From: Cadophora sp. MPI-SDFR-AT-0126
Lineage: Eukaryota; Ascomycota; Leotiomycetes; Helotiales; Ploettnerulaceae
Length of the DNA: 64,000 nt
Assembly (NCBI GenBank): GCA_020747065.1
Contig: JAGMVK010000008.1
Location: 2,604,001 to 2,668,000, forward strand
Reading direction: 5' to 3'
Within the stretch, counting starts at the first letter, position 1. Each line of letters starts with the position of its first letter. This document shows positions 1 through 12,629 of the stretch, piece after piece. The translations under genes were made by a program, and so were the position numbers. Under the pieces are notes generated by a model. That model had not been told where the DNA came from and did no database searches. It worked only from the letters and a program-made list of their open reading frames with translations.

Positions 1-187
1 AAGTGCATGAATCTTGTTCGGATTTTGGCGGTCTTTGGAGTAACCATTATTGAAGCTTCGGGAAGAATCCGCTATTCTGAGCAGCGAGTAAGCAAAGAGT
101 GAAGCACACCCTTCAATTACTAAGCTTGATCTATTTATCCCTATATCGAGCTAATAACTTCCCACATCACCGTCAAATAATACCATT

Positions 188-1352
188 TCATGCGTCCAAA
201 AAGTTTTCCACTTGGCTCGTAATATCATAGAACGTAAACTCCGTCCTGTTCCCCGCCAACGTCCCCTCCACAATCCCATCCCCAAACGGGACCACAACCA
301 TATAGACCGCATCGCCAACCTGCACTGCAGCTGTCGCAAAAGTGATATCCGGCAGATTTTTAGGCACGGTCCCAAGATACTCCGCCGAATTCCATTTCCC
401 ATCCTTGCTTCTCAACACCGTAATTCCTGGCCCATCCTCAGCTACCAAGAGCACCGTTCCGTGATATTTTGGTGGAAGGTAGATGGCGTCGCTGAATGTG
501 AAGGCGTAATTTGGTGTTAGAGGGACGACATTTGGTATCCCCTTTGGCGAAAGCATGTTGAATTTCAGAAGGCCGCCGCCGTCGTTGTCGTTTGACAGGA
601 GTGTCCAATCATTAACAGCGAGGCCGCCGAGACCAGTACGATTCGTGTCGATGGGTTGAGAAATGTACCATGGCTTAACTTTCGGATCTCTCCTGCCTTT
701 CTTCTTCTCCACTCGCAAGATACTTCCAGGGAATGTACCGACGACGTACACATTGCCTTCAGGATCTTGCTCGACGTCTTGGAAACCACCATATTTCCCA
801 TGAGTGATATCGGTTAGATTGAGCTTGTAGATGAGTTCTTTTGTTGCTAGATCCCCATAGCATGATAAAATTTGTGCCAGATACGTCAGGTGGCGTTGTT
901 TGGAAAGCGGCCGCGGCGTCGACGACAATAGAGAGCAGCCCGGTGCGTTTGTCGATTCCGAGCCCTCCGATGTGGTACTCGGGGTTATGTGATATGCCAG
1001 GGAACTCGATGATATCCACCATTTTATCTTGATAAGGGTCATAGATCCCGACCGAGGCGTTGTACAGATTTCTGTGCTGCGTTAGACAGGAACGTTTCGA
1101 TCGGCAAATTGGAGGGGCGCTAGATGAAAGAGAATATGTGCTTGACTAGAAAGATACGAACCCCGCGTAAAGTAGACATGACCGGAAATCAAAATCAGCA
1201 TTCTCAGGATAGAGCTGGTATTGATTGATTGTGAATGTCCCTTTGAAGGGTGGGCATGGTTCCATTGCCTGGTTGTCTCCATATCCTCTACCAGGTTGTG
1301 CGAGAGCCTGGGCGATGGTCGCCAGACTAATGAAGGAAACAGAATTCAACAT
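188..1352 (-). CDS. TRI14-like secreted beta-propeller-type protein, interrupted by one frameshift
   Basis: Exon 1 runs 1352-1158. An 81-nt intron (1157-1077, donor GTATCT, branch CTAAC, acceptor CAG) leads to exon 2 from 1076 to the TGA at 188-190. The start ATG is followed by a signal peptide (about 19 residues ending AQALAQ). Seen motifs: YNASVGIYDPY, IEFPGISHNPEYHIGG, KYGGFQDVEQDPEGN and SDAIYLPPKYHGTVLLVAEDGPG. They match, from memory, the TRI14 family, first known from the trichothecene cluster; that family is not an established biosynthetic enzyme, and many homologues sit outside toxin clusters. No trichothecene synthase or P450 lies nearby, so a toxin role is not supported here. The reading frame shifts by one base at a run of four C (plus strand 855-858); homology continues on both sides. 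This is either a real null allele or a homopolymer error. Confidence 0.7.
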
Positions 1353-2776
1353 TATATCACGTCAATTAGTGTTGCAGATATAACCAGCCAAAGCTCAGGA
1401 CAATCAAAGCTACTCGGGAGTCGAAATAAATAGTATGAGAATCCCCAAAAGCACACAACTACATCCTCGTATGCTTCACGATGCCAGCTCATATGTTAGT
1501 AATCTCTCCATCAATACCAGACTTTGGCTTCAATGGTAAATGTAAGTCGAACAGATGAGCTGAGCAAAAGTCGCATATGGTCCCCTGTTCCCATCCACAG
1601 ATCCGGAAAATGGTTTGGGGAACTTGGCCGGATAAAGGGACGAACTATGCATGTGCGAGCACATTTGTAATGATAAACGCATATAGATCCACTGCAAAAG
1701 TCTATGTCGCCTGATGAGGAGGAAGCAATATGTGGGAGCCGTTCGTTGACGAGGAAGACCGTGAGTTTGCAGCTAGAAGTGCCGGCCGAAAAGATGCGCC
1801 AAGCGAAAAGACCGTTGCCCAATTGCGTCTGAGAATTCGCATGATCCAATTCCGGAATCAGACTGCAGGAAAGTTCCTTCAAATGCCAAAGAGAAATGTC
1901 GGAAAAGCTGAGATGTCTTGAAACTTTTGGATATGTAAGTCTGGCTTCGGGATGACGTGGTCAATAGAGCAGGACAAGTTTCAACAATATTATAACCCAT
2001 ACATGAAGAACATAAATCGGATGGATCTAGATGCATACTCTGATGTGACTGTAGCGCTCGTGCGAGACCGGATTGGAGTTGTTTGCCTGAGTTTCGTGAC
2101 AGACACGTGGAATAAGTATCACGTTTTTAATACATAAATTCCATCTCGGGAAATAATGAGAGGGGTTTTGGTTCATGACCAAACTCTCACTATATCGAAT
2201 GATAAAAAAATATCAGAAATATGAGGTACTTTCCCAAAGCGCCTGCTCACAGAAATGGAGCCCAAATAAAGTTGACATCGCTGGGAAATTGCAACAATAT
2301 CACAGAGTTGCCGTGTCAAGCCGCATCCCACTGAACGCCAAAAGTATAAGTACCGGATCTTCCTTTTCTGACGTGAAACGGACAAATATTAATAAGCAGT
2401 ATTCAGACTAGAGGCATTTAGAGAAAGAATAGGATTGCCTAATCTCGGAAAAAAGGGGAAAGTGATGAGGCATCGTGCACGATCCTACATGGCATTGAGA
2501 TCTGTGTAAATGCTTGATTGAGACATCCACAGCTTTCAATGAAATGGATATGAGAAGGTGATTAGCGTCGATACGAGAAAGATAAGGGACAAAGAGAATT
2601 TTGGCAAGGAATGTTAATTTAAGCAGTAAGTGAAATTATGGAGCTCTTGTGGAAGACGAGAAGCAGACTTGAATCGAATACATTTTACTCCAACATAACT
2701 TACTAGGAATTATGCAGAACTTTTCGAAGCTGCATTGAAACAAGGCGACTATTCAACATCAAAGTATCATAACCCC
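1353..2776. other. Intergenic stretch, no supported gene
   Basis: It separates the start of the TRI14-like gene from the stop of the permease gene. Short open frames exist on both strands, but none has splice structure, a domain or a recognisable motif. The permease 3' UTR must lie at the right end. I see no RNA gene and no repeat. Confidence 0.5.
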
Positions 2777-4452
2777 CTAGCGATGCGTAATCTTTCTCTC
2801 ATACCACCTGGCTGGTGGATAAACCAACAACGTAATCGCACCCGACAAGTAAATTCCCACATCTCCTCCATACGGCCCGAATTTCGCGGCGATTGCACCG
2901 ACGTACCACGTTTGCGACATTCCAGGCACCCCACCTCCCAAATATCCCGCCAACAATGCAACGACAGCTGCTAATCCCCACGGCAACTTGCCGGGCACAT
3001 CCCAAACATTCAGATCGTATCCTTCAGTCTTGCGGAAATATTGATCCTCAATCAGGAGAATGAATGTGAAGGATATAGTCCAGTAACCAAGCAAAGATAC
3101 AAAGTTGCTGACGATTGTGGAGAGGTGCTCGCGACCTGCGATGGCGAGAACGGCGATAACGAGAGCGTTCAGGAAAGACCAGATGAAGCGTGGGATGGCA
3201 TGGAAGTAGTGTCCTAGGAGCTGGAGACTCAGACCTGAGGAGTAATTGATAGCGATATTGTTTCCCAGGACGGAGAAGACGAGGAGAACAAGGCAGAATT
3301 TCGAGAAACCCATTGGATGGTAGGATTCTCTCAACAGACCGCCAAGACCGTGGTCTTCATATGCTTCAGCTAAGATGGGGTTTGCAGCGCCATTTGTAAT
3401 CGCTGCGTTGCCTAAACAGGAACCGATTGCTGTTGTGAAAATGGTTGGGATACTGATGCCAAATAGAGTCAGGAAGAAGATTTTCCAGGATTTGGTAGTT
3501 GCGGGATAGTTGCAGTAGTAATCCGAAGCCATAGAACACCACCCGGAAGAAGACGAGAAGCAAATCGCCAAAAACGACAAGAATGATCCCGCAACTGCAA
3601 GACTGGTTCCTTCAGAGGGCAAGCTGGGATCGACCTTATCGCCTACCTCACCCATCAAGATGATCAGCAGGATGAAAGTCATGATCCAAGAGTATTTCTC
3701 GAAGGTATGGATGAGTGCAAAACCGAAGATCGAGATTACGTAGGAGATGACGGCGATTATAATACAGCCGACTGCGAGAGGCATGCTGTAGTTGGAGACG
3801 GCGGCGAGGATTTGTCCGACTACTACGACGTTGACAACTGCGAATCCGCCGCCGATCACAACATTAAGGACTGAGCAGAGTTTGGCGCCGTAGAAACCAA
3901 ATGAGTATCGTGAGGATGCAATTTGACGGAGACCGAGCTGGCGGACGTTAGATCTTCATTGATTTTGTTGTTACGGAGAAGACTTACTTTTGGACCCAGA
4001 GTTCCCGTAAACGACGTACAAAGAGCACCAAGAATTGTCCCAACGACGACAGCGGCAATAGATTGATTCAGAGAGAGTCCAAATTCCGGACCAAGCATGC
4101 CCAAGGGAACAGTTCCAACATGGCATGTCATAGACCACCAGAGTAGGAAGACATTGAGAATCGATGGCGGTTGCTTATCTTCTTCGTGGATTCGGTCAAT
4201 ACCCTGGGTTTCAATGCCCATCTTCTCATCGAGCCATTCTTCTCCACGACGAAGAGAGCGGAGGATGCCTTTATTTTGTTGGAGGTCTCGCGCCACAATT
4301 ATCTCTTGCGACTCGGTCTCGACATCGTGAGAAGCAGCTTGTTCGCCTTTGAACTCCCTGTCCGAGCCCGATTCCAAGTCATGGCCGTGTGGATGCTTGA
4401 CATCGTGGGCGTGCTTCAAGTCGGCTTGGTCGCCATGAACAAAGTCGGACAT
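2777..4452 (-). CDS. NCS1-family purine-cytosine permease (Fcy2/FcyB-like)
   Basis: Two exons, 4452-3988 and 3937-2777, joined in phase 0 across a 50-nt intron (donor GTAAGT), give 541 aa, the usual length for fungal NCS1 permeases. The N-terminal 100 residues are hydrophilic and His/Asp-rich (cytosolic tail). The first membrane segment follows PPSILNVFLLWWS. The stretch GPEFGLSLNQSIAAVV and then TGTLGPKLGLRQIASSRYSFG carry the conserved NCS1 pattern around TM1-TM2. About twelve hydrophobic segments can be counted, ending in a short charged tail (ARWYERKITHR). Family role: proton-coupled uptake of adenine, guanine, hypoxanthine or cytosine at the plasma membrane. Which base is transported cannot be read from the sequence. 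It has no functional neighbour here. Confidence 0.88.
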
Positions 4453-5669
4453 GTTGAAGTCAACTCGTCAGGAAATCGAGGTAAGGTTGAAAAAGATGCT
4501 TCAACAGTGGGAGACAGCTTCATACCCCTCCCTATGTACTCTTTCCCATGCACACCCCATGCCTTGACATATTCCAGAAACAGAACCATTTCCCTTCCAC
4601 GAACGAATCATCTCATCGCACAGCCAGATCAGCCGAGGGTTCGTACAACCAGATAACGATATCTGTGTCTCGCATTCACAGAAGGATGGTCCACCACGGC
4701 AAAAAGATAACGAATGTACAACTAGGCTTGATCCGGCAGGTCGAGGTTCTCCCAGCGGCGAATTGCGTTGGGCTAAATTCAGAAAGGGTCAGATTGGTGG
4801 GGAACTCACACGGAGTGGCCGCCCCCTGATAGCGGCGTGCGCCGAGCACCTGTCGATGTCAAGATCGGGATGCATGGCATTATCAAGCTTCCTTGGAAGC
4901 CGCTGCACCCAGGGATTTGGGAATGAAAGCAAGGCCAGGATCATGGTATCAAAAGACCCCTTTTTGTAAGTTAATTCTGAGAACAGATACATATGTGAAT
5001 ATTAAAGTCAAAAAACAACTGTCTCTGGATTGCAACAGATAAGACGACTGACAGCCCGTCAAATCAAACTCTTTTCGCGTCCGAAGAATGTTCGGAGATT
5101 CGGCCTCGCAAAGCATTGACTGTTTGCAACTCGTAAGCCACGCAATCGCCAAGATCACTCAAGCTCTTCCTGCCGCCGATAAGCACGAAGCTTAACCACC
5201 TGCCAAGGTAAACAGGCAACGGCATTTCCAGCGGGTCACAATGCGTTTCAATAGGGCTTCGGGACGTTGTGGCCCGGAAATATCGGTAACACTGACGTGA
5301 GCTGTCAGATCACTGCACTGGTTGCTCTCAGGGGCAGAACACAAACGCCGTTGTTTGTGTTCGTGGGTTTTGGGGGGAATGAAAAGATTGAGGTGGATAA
5401 TTGAGTGGATCATCGCCACAAGAAGAGATTTGGACCTGCCAGGGTGCCACCGACTGGGTAATACATCACGTGGAATTGCAAGGATAGCTCCTTGTCAGTG
5501 TGCTGTAATTAGCTCAAATCAAACATCCATGGTTCGATCGAGTTGCAACAAATCAAAGGGCAGACCCTCTCATCATATTATTAAGCACAAAAAGTGGGAA
5601 GTCGTTGAAACAGGCCTCGGCTCAACCTGAGAACACATCTTAGAGATCCTCAAAATCCCACAATTCGGC

Positions 5670-5671
<2 letters not shown>

Positions 5672-5702
<31 letters not shown>
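5672..5702. repeat. Poly-C mononucleotide tract, 31 nt
   Basis: An uninterrupted run of 31 C on the plus strand in intergenic DNA. Tract length is as given in the assembly; the true length is probably variable between reads or strains. A second tract of 36 G lies at 58842-58877. Confidence 0.97.
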
Positions 5703-5703
<1 letters not shown>

Positions 5704-7716
5704 CCTCTTTGCATTAGATGTCTTATGGAGATGAACATCGCAGATAACTCTAAAGACTTGGTGGAAATAGATCTGTGAATATCTTTACATTCGGTGGGTC
5801 AAGAGCATGAGATATGGTGAAGTTTCGGCGCGCGCGAGAGAGGTAAGCTTATAGGGAGAAAACCAATGGGAAGGTCCTAGGGCGCCTTTCAAGACGAGAC
5901 TAGCCAAGGATCACGCCTTTACAGACAGCCAGAATACTCCACAACATCATTCTCCTCTAATGTCTCATACTCCAATACGGCATCACTCACTGCATCTCGA
6001 AGCGATGACCGTAGCACAGAAAAACAATCAAATACTCATCCAACGAGAGACTGGCGCACAGTTCTCATCCACGGCTACCAAAAGCATATTTGAATGTATT
6101 AGGTATTCAGAGAAGTCAGCTTATAATGCCATTTACTACCCGCCACGTAAACCATCGAACGGTGCTGTGGACCAAGTATCAATACTTGAGAGTCGCTTCA
6201 TTTTATTTTTTTGCACCATACACGGTACAGAAGCTTTCAACTTTGGTATCGTAACAAGCGTTTTGACATTGACGACTGCAGGGGAACGTCCCCATATGAT
6301 GTTCTCTAGCAGAGTTCATTTGTTCAGAATCAGACTCCAGACATGAATTTTTGTCCTCCTTCTCAAGAGCTTTTCCTGGCCTGGAATGAGAGCTCTTCCA
6401 GGGGAATCGAATTATTCTTCTCGGCATTCACCTATCTCAGCGTCCTATATCTTGGGACTCACGGGATTTTTACTCTCCTCCAACTCCATACCAATATGAG
6501 CGGATTTGCGTGCCAGGATTTGACGTTGCAGAGGGAGCCTTTTTTGTTTCCACGTTCCTTCCAACAATCTATGCTATCAAATATCGGTCAACGGGTGAAC
6601 ACCTTTTTCCACATATCCACTTTGCCTCAGCCTTTATTTAGCGGGGAGGCACTCCTAAATGCGAAGCTCGTTGCGAACTTACCATCTCTTCGGCCCAACA
6701 CAAATCTTAAAACCATCACCAATACCAGCACCATCATGAACCGTCTTACCATCACCATCCATGATCTTACACATGCCGCCCAACATCATGAGACACACAG
6801 CCTCTAATCGCCGTACTACACTACATTTGACTTAAATTTCTGACCTTCGATTCTTGAATACGTCATGCGTCCAGCAAGATCCCAACGGGTCTTTGTATAA
6901 ACATAGAGAAATGTATACCCAGGCGAGGACTGGCGATCATCGTGCGGGATCGTGGGGCATTTCGGAGTTTCCTTCGATTCTATTTCCATTACCAAAGATT
7001 ATTGCTTTCAACACAACAAACATAAGACATCATTGAATAAAAGAGTCTGTCTCGATTGAGCGTCTGGCTGGCGGAAAGAGACCTCGACAGGGGCTTCTTC
7101 TGTTTCGCCTAATTTTCTCACATGGCTTGGCTCGATTTCTAACCTCGTTAAGCTCGCTACTCATCAAAAAGATCAGGACTCTTTTCTTTTGAAAATGACC
7201 ACTTTCAAAAGAAGGGAAGTAAATAGGGATGGGTGGATGCCGGGTAGTGGGGGCTTCCTACGACGAACTTTTTCTGAACACTCGGGGCAGGTGGGCCGCC
7301 GATCACGACGAGAAAAGCTTTCGGGGTAAAAGACGGCGAAGTCGCTTGGCATCAAAACGGGCAAAAAGTTCACGTCCACAGTGGAATGCCAAAAATACCC
7401 TACCACCAGTCACTTACCTGGCTGCCGGCACTGAAGGCTGCACAGCAGATTTGCCCCGTGGGGAATCAAGCCCCGCTTTCTCCACAATCCCAAATGTGAT
7501 ATGTCGGGGACCCGGAGAGGATTCTCAGTGGGAAACATGGCAATCAAAATCTTCACCTTCCTCTCTCGTGATGGACTACAATTTGCACTATTGAACGGGA
7601 AGTGGGTGTTCATCACTTTATTTACATTAGTGATTCATTGTTTATGATGACGTTGAGGGCAAAAGTACATCGTGGGTATCTGCCATTCTCGACGGGTTTG
7701 GCTTTGTGAATGAGCA

Positions 7717-7722
7717 TATAAG
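7717..7722 (+). promoter_or_regulatory. Possible TATA element of the GH5 gene
   Basis: TATAAG lies 103 nt upstream of the chosen ATG at 7825, within the range seen for TATA-driven genes of secreted fungal enzymes. Evidence is position and sequence only. Confidence 0.3.
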
Positions 7723-7824
7723 ATTGAGTTCCCACCATTCTTTGATAATGATACCAGTCTCACATGCATTCAGCAAGAAAACCCTTCAATACCTTTCATC
7801 CATCATACAGATTCTTTGCACGAC

Positions 7825-8994
7825 ATGATGTTCGTCAAAACAGCCATTCCATTTGTACTTGGAGTTGCGGGCGTGATCGCTGTGCCCTCAGCAAGCTACA
7901 TCAACTGGAAAACGTTCAAGGGAACCGGTCTCAACTTGGGTGGATGGCTTGCCCAAGAGGCTGTTATTGATCCCGCCTGGTGGTCACAGTACTCAGGTGG
8001 AGCTCCTGATGAATGGGGATTATGCGCCCATCTGGGTACGCAGTGTGGACCTGTACTGGAGCGTCGATACGCCACTTATATCACACCGAGCGACATCGAC
8101 AAATACGCAGCAGCTGGCATTACCATTCTCCGCATCCCCACAACTTATGCAGCATGGGTGAAGGTCCCGGGCAGTCAGCTTTATTCCGGAAATCAAGTCT
8201 CTTTCCTGAAAACAATCGCAACATATGCCATCACCAAATACAACATGCATGTCATTGTTGACGTTCATTCTTTGCCCGGAGGTGTCAACGGAATGGGTTT
8301 CGGTGAAGCAGAAGGTCATTACGGGTGGTTCAACAATCAGACTGCGCTCACGTATTCCTACAAAGCGATCGATGCCGTCATTGCCTACGTACAAGGTTCA
8401 AGCTTCCCTCAATCCTACACCATTGAACCCATGAACGAGCCTGTAGACAGTCCAAACATCTGGGATTTCGGTACCCCAGCAGCACTGTCAGACAATGGTG
8501 CAGCTTGGACACTCGCATACATCAAAGGCGTCATCGCCAAAGTCGCCGCAGTCAATTCGAAGATTCCAGTCATGTTTCAGGGGAGCTTCAAGGGCGAGGC
8601 TTTCTGGTCGCCCAGTTTCCCAGCAAGTACCAACCTCGTCTTCGACGTACACAATTACTACTTTGCGGGCCGTCCTACCGATTCAGACACAGTATCAGCC
8701 GACATCTGCTCTGATGCTCACGCATCTGCTGGCGATGGGAAATTCCCTGTGTTCATTGGCGAATGGTCCATTCAAACTGCTGCGGACAACAAGTTCGCCA
8801 ATCGTAAGAAGAATCTGAACACGGGACTGTACGCATTTGGCCAGTATGAACAGGGCAGTGCTTACTGGACCGCAAAGTTCTTTGGCAATGTGCCAGTCGA
8901 AGGTGAAGGCGTACAAGGAGACTATTGGAATTACAGTGCATTCATTGACCTTGGGTACATTGACCCTGCTTCGGGCAAGGCTTATTGTACCTGA
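7825..8994 (+). CDS. GH5 glucan 1,3-beta-glucosidase (exo-beta-1,3-glucanase, EXG1-like), secreted
   Basis: A single exon of 389 aa. The start is the ATG at 7825 or the next one at 7828; both give the signal peptide (MMFVKTAIPFVLGVAGVIA). The mature part opens with the family pattern TGLNLGGWLAQE. It contains RIPTTYAAW, HVIVDVHSLPGG, the acid/base motif EPMNEP (Glu near residue 205) and the nucleophile motif GEWS (Glu near residue 313). The VDVHSLPGGVNG and WTAKF segments also fit fungal exo-1,3-glucanases of family GH5. Role: hydrolysis of beta-1,3-glucan in the wall, for remodelling or nutrition, outside the cell. Length is close to yeast Exg1. It stands alone, with gene-poor DNA on both sides. 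Confidence 0.9.
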   Translation: MMFVKTAIPFVLGVAGVIAVPSASYINWKTFKGTGLNLGGWLAQEAVIDPAWWSQYSGGAPDEWGLCAHLGTQCGPVLERRYATYITPSDIDKYAAAGITILRIPTTYAAWVKVPGSQLYSGNQVSFLKTIATYAITKYNMHVIVDVHSLPGGVNGMGFGEAEGHYGWFNNQTALTYSYKAIDAVIAYVQGSSFPQSYTIEPMNEPVDSPNIWDFGTPAALSDNGAAWTLAYIKGVIAKVAAVNSKIPVMFQGSFKGEAFWSPSFPASTNLVFDVHNYYFAGRPTDSDTVSADICSDAHASAGDGKFPVFIGEWSIQTAADNKFANRKKNLNTGLYAFGQYEQGSAYWTAKFFGNVPVEGEGVQGDYWNYSAFIDLGYIDPASGKAYCT

Positions 8995-11570
8995 GAATCG
9001 TTGATAGACAGTCGTTCCTGCTACATGTCACGGAGAAGAGTTGAGGTTATTGAGGCTAGTTGCCTACAAGCTACAACAGTGCTCATGAATACACGCCGAG
9101 GGTTTATGTTCTTTCTGACACTTTGATTGTACACAAATGAGTGCTAGTTCTGTCTGCTGAAGTACACGAAAAGTTATTGTCTTTTGTGTTGATTATTTCA
9201 ATCACAAATACAATCAAAAACATTATTGAAAACATTATCACAATTCGTACTTGGCTACGGCTACAGCCTTTGAACCATTTCTACCTTAACCGTTTGCGTA
9301 TCGTTCTTCCTTCGTTGATGTTCATTTTTGGATGTAGCGCATATAAAATTGAAATGAGTGATGCAGAGATAGTTAACTCTGCTCGCTTCCACAACAGTCG
9401 TAAGTTGATCGGCCACTAGTAATCGACGAGCTTGTATAGATGTCTTCATTTCAGATTTGAATTTATTCGAAAGTGTGGATGTCATAGAGTCAAAAATCAA
9501 GTTAGATAGATGGCTATGGCGAGGTCGATTGCCTAGGTAAGCTCCACTATACAGAAGTGAAGTTGACTTAATTCGCTGGACTCAAGTGGTTCACGGGGGG
9601 CACATGTTTCCTTCCACATTGTCTCATCTTCCGGTTGTGGGGATAATTTCAGTGTGTCAACACTATAAGAAGCTCTCGCTAGAATTGTGTAATAAAATGA
9701 AAACCGGATTGTGGAGGCGGGGCCGGACGGTACGAGGTATGGAGAATGCCTGCATATACAATTTCTCAGTGTCCCATGCGCTCCGGGCCTGAAGCTCTGC
9801 AAGTAAGATATGCAATTAAGATCTGTCAGATTAGTGGATGGATCTTGACAGAGTGCAGTGTGCTGCATCCGAGCAGCTTCGAGTTCACAGAACTATGATC
9901 TTCTTACGACTACTGCACCTGACATCTATTTTATTCAGACTGAGGTTGAAGTTGATGAGCTGAAAATTCGGGAATGTAAGCTCAATAAGAAAGAAGAAGA
10001 AATGAATGCAGAAGTAGCAAGTTCTGCATCAGCGTACTAGGATGGGTTCAATGCGACTTTCCTTTGCCTGGTCTCTATTCACCAATTCCGTCGTACATCG
10101 GATATCTGCTTTCATCGTGGGCAACGGGAGGTTCTTCGTTTCTTTTGTGATACACTTTTCACCACGAGCAAGTTTTTCCATGCAGATAAAATAACGAATT
10201 TTCGGATGAAGATGCACCGAGCTAAAAGCTCCGAAGAATATTCTCCCCGCTCATCAAACCCGCACTGCCATAGACCTACTCGAGTGACGATCAGCATAAT
10301 CTGACACCCATGTGATCTTAGTCCGAGGTGGGGTCGGGGAGCTTTGTCCGTCCAAGTAGAAAGCAAATATCTATTGTACATTGGGAACCCAGTATCAAAT
10401 CATTTCTTTCACATTGACTTGTTGGTCAAATTCTCTTCAAGTCCCAGCATGGAGCTCGCTCTGAAGGAACCGAGTTCATGCAGACAACTTCTTCTTAGCT
10501 GCGGTTCTCAAGCTTTTGCAACACATGATATGCGCCATCTTGAGCAGCAGTACACCAACATCTCTCATGCTATTTGGCATGTCAGGTGCTCTTTCGATTG
10601 TCAACAAATGTGTCGACTTTGTCTGTTCAATAGTGTCGGAAGAGTAAAACTCCTCCTCGTTCCACTGGTCACTTTGGTCTGTCCGTGATGGTCATCACAA
10701 GGTTCTCGCAGTTCTACGTTGCAGACGTTGGGACGGTCAACGCCAATGAGAATGTGCTTCGTGCCATGGTCGTAGTGAGCCTTCTATATTCTCCTTTTTT
10801 TCACTTTCATCGGCATCATCTCTTCCAATGGAACATAATCGTTCCCCTTTCGTTTCCAGGTCCTCCGCTCGAGCTGTCCCCACCGTACCTCCAGTTTCTC
10901 GCTCGCTCACTCAAATCTCAATGTCAATATTGAAAATTCACTGTCTTTCTTGCTGGACCAGTTCTAACATCCAAAAACCTCACCTCACTAGTTTCAACTG
11001 CAGAACAAGGTCACTTATACATCCACGACTCAGAAGTAGTGACTATCACTGGGGTGTTTCTAGAATCATATTCTTAGTTCGAAGTTGGAAAGAGTCGGTA
11101 CTTGTACCTGTGAGCGATAGATTCGAATTAAAAGACCGACCAGCTTTGTTGTGATTGTTCGCACGATAGATTTACCTTCATCCTTTGGTGAAGCGTGGGC
11201 GTGGCCGTAGCTATGCCTCGAAAGATCGACTAGCCGACAGTTCCCAAGGTTCTCGCCAATGCCAAGCGAAGTAAACATCAATAAATACAATTTGACCTTG
11301 CCCATTTTATCGAACAATTTGTTAGTCGAGTGTAAATTCTCTCAACGAGGTATTCTGTGGTGTGATAAATTGCTTTGCTCCTGCGAAACCAAGCAGCCAC
11401 GTTGCGCGCTGGACGAAAATTTGACATTATCATGATTTCTTAACAGTACACAGGCCTTTTGAATTGTTAATCGCTACATCCCTTCGATACCCCGAGACAG
11501 GAAACCAATAAAAACAATACCTATTGAGTCCATCTCTGGATCCCCCTCGATGGTGATTACAATTCATGCA
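8995..11570. other. Gene-poor region between two convergent genes
   Basis: About 2.6 kb between the stop of the GH5 gene and the stop of the membrane-protein gene on the other strand. Open frames such as 10344-10688 and 10828-11154 (plus) lack any recognisable domain, and their codon content looks random. I see no repeat family or RNA gene. Confidence 0.45.
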
Positions 11571-12629
11571 TCAGCCACTTTTCATTCTCGGACCCCAGTA
11601 GCCACACAGTCTATACCCCAACATCTTACTTGCAGCACTAGCAACACCGGCTAGCAGCATCCAAGTAAATAGCTCAACCACTGCCACCAACATGATAGAA
11701 GTGAATATCAGTCCACCGGCAGAATAGTATAAGCCCCAGCAGAACTGTGCTATCCAGTGCTGCTCTCCACCCTGTATGCTGTTGGACACCTGGCGTGTTG
11801 AGGTTGCACCATGTTTGCTGTCATCATGCGAGGTACTCTTACGTACAGCTGTTGACAAGGGGCTGTATCCGTTCCTGGCGTTCAAAGCCTCTTCGTCCCC
11901 AGACACTACCACAGTCGGCTCCCCAGAGAACCTATCTCGATCTTGCGGTTGTCCATTGGTTTCCGATTCTGCAGCTTTCTTCTTAGCAAGCCGGCCTCGA
12001 AATCTGCCGATCGCGACTTCAACCGTGGCTGGGGCTATGCCAATAAAGAACCAAAGAGCCACGAATGCTGGCACAGGACATCCCAAGGACGACCGTTTTG
12101 AGTATACCTCCATCAAAACCAGCAGCCCGTATGACACGAACAGGAAGACCACAAGCAGGAGCAGGATCGCATTCGATATGATTGGATGGAATAGCCGCCC
12201 GGCTTCAAATTTTGTCGGATCCTCTGGGATGACTGGATTCAGCCCCAATGCCCGAACAATGATCTCAATCGCCCAATTTCTCTGGCTGGAAACCATGACA
12301 AGTCGCTTTTCAGGCCATGCTATATCCTTCAGCATGAGAGGAATGAGCGCCATCACGATGGAGATGGCACCGTATTGTTGTTTGCGAGTCTCGGGCACGG
12401 CGTTGAATATGCAGTCAGCGTACCACCAACAGGCCATGTTGTTCACATAACTCGAAGAGTTGCCGCCGGGTCCGCTGGTCACATTCGTCCATGCTTTGAA
12501 CCACGGTTGAAAAGGATCTGTTGGTGCCCAGCCGAGATTTTTGCAGAGTTCGTCGGAATCGGTTGCAAGAGTTGGAGTGACGAGACTGGTGGCTAGAATG
12601 ACGAGACTGATTCGAGAATAGAGAGCCAT
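11571..12629 (-). CDS. Multi-pass membrane protein with signal peptide, function unknown
   Basis: A single uninterrupted exon of 352 aa. Residues 1-22 form a signal peptide (ALYSRISLVILATSLVTPTLA). The extracellular part has several Cys and N-glycosylation sequons (WTNVTSG, GGNSSS). Hydrophobic segments follow near residues 87-100, 150-172 and 185-207. After a Lys/Asp-rich hydrophilic loop (about 210-290) there are one or two more, near 293-340. This layout is that of a family of hypothetical ascomycete integral membrane proteins. I do not recognise a catalytic or transport motif and do not assign a function. It converges with the GH5 gene about 2.6 kb away. Confidence 0.75.
   Translation of the reverse strand: MALYSRISLVILATSLVTPTLATDSDELCKNLGWAPTDPFQPWFKAWTNVTSGPGGNSSSYVNNMACWWYADCIFNAVPETRKQQYGAISIVMALIPLMLKDIAWPEKRLVMVSSQRNWAIEIIVRALGLNPVIPEDPTKFEAGRLFHPIISNAILLLLVVFLFVSYGLLVLMEVYSKRSSLGCPVPAFVALWFFIGIAPATVEVAIGRFRGRLAKKKAAESETNGQPQDRDRFSGEPTVVVSGDEEALNARNGYSPLSTAVRKSTSHDDSKHGATSTRQVSNSIQGGEQHWIAQFCWGLYYSAGGLIFTSIMLVAVVELFTWMLLAGVASAASKMLGYRLCGYWGPRMKSG

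Larger units (their letters stand above)
4453..7824. other. Long gene-poor region
   Basis: More than 3 kb between the divergent permease and glucanase genes. It holds the poly-C tract listed separately. The longest frames (around 5322-5630, 5960-6346, 6343-6807 and 7229-7594, plus strand) show no domain, signal peptide or convincing exon joining, and I do not call them genes. The outer parts must hold both promoters. Confidence 0.45.

Noticed and set aside
1511..1882. 123-codon open frame on the minus strand
   Set aside because: No domain, no splice partner, lies between two genes with separate transcripts; composition looks random.
6343..6807. 154-codon plus-strand open frame
   Set aside because: Protein-like at the C-terminal end (NRLTITIHDLTH), but no recognised family, signal peptide or splice sites; not strong enough.
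10539..10640. Plus-strand peptide resembling the start of a HeLo-type domain (SLMLFGMSGALSIVNKCVDF)
   Set aside because: The similarity is short and the frame ends at once; too weak to call a prion-domain relic.
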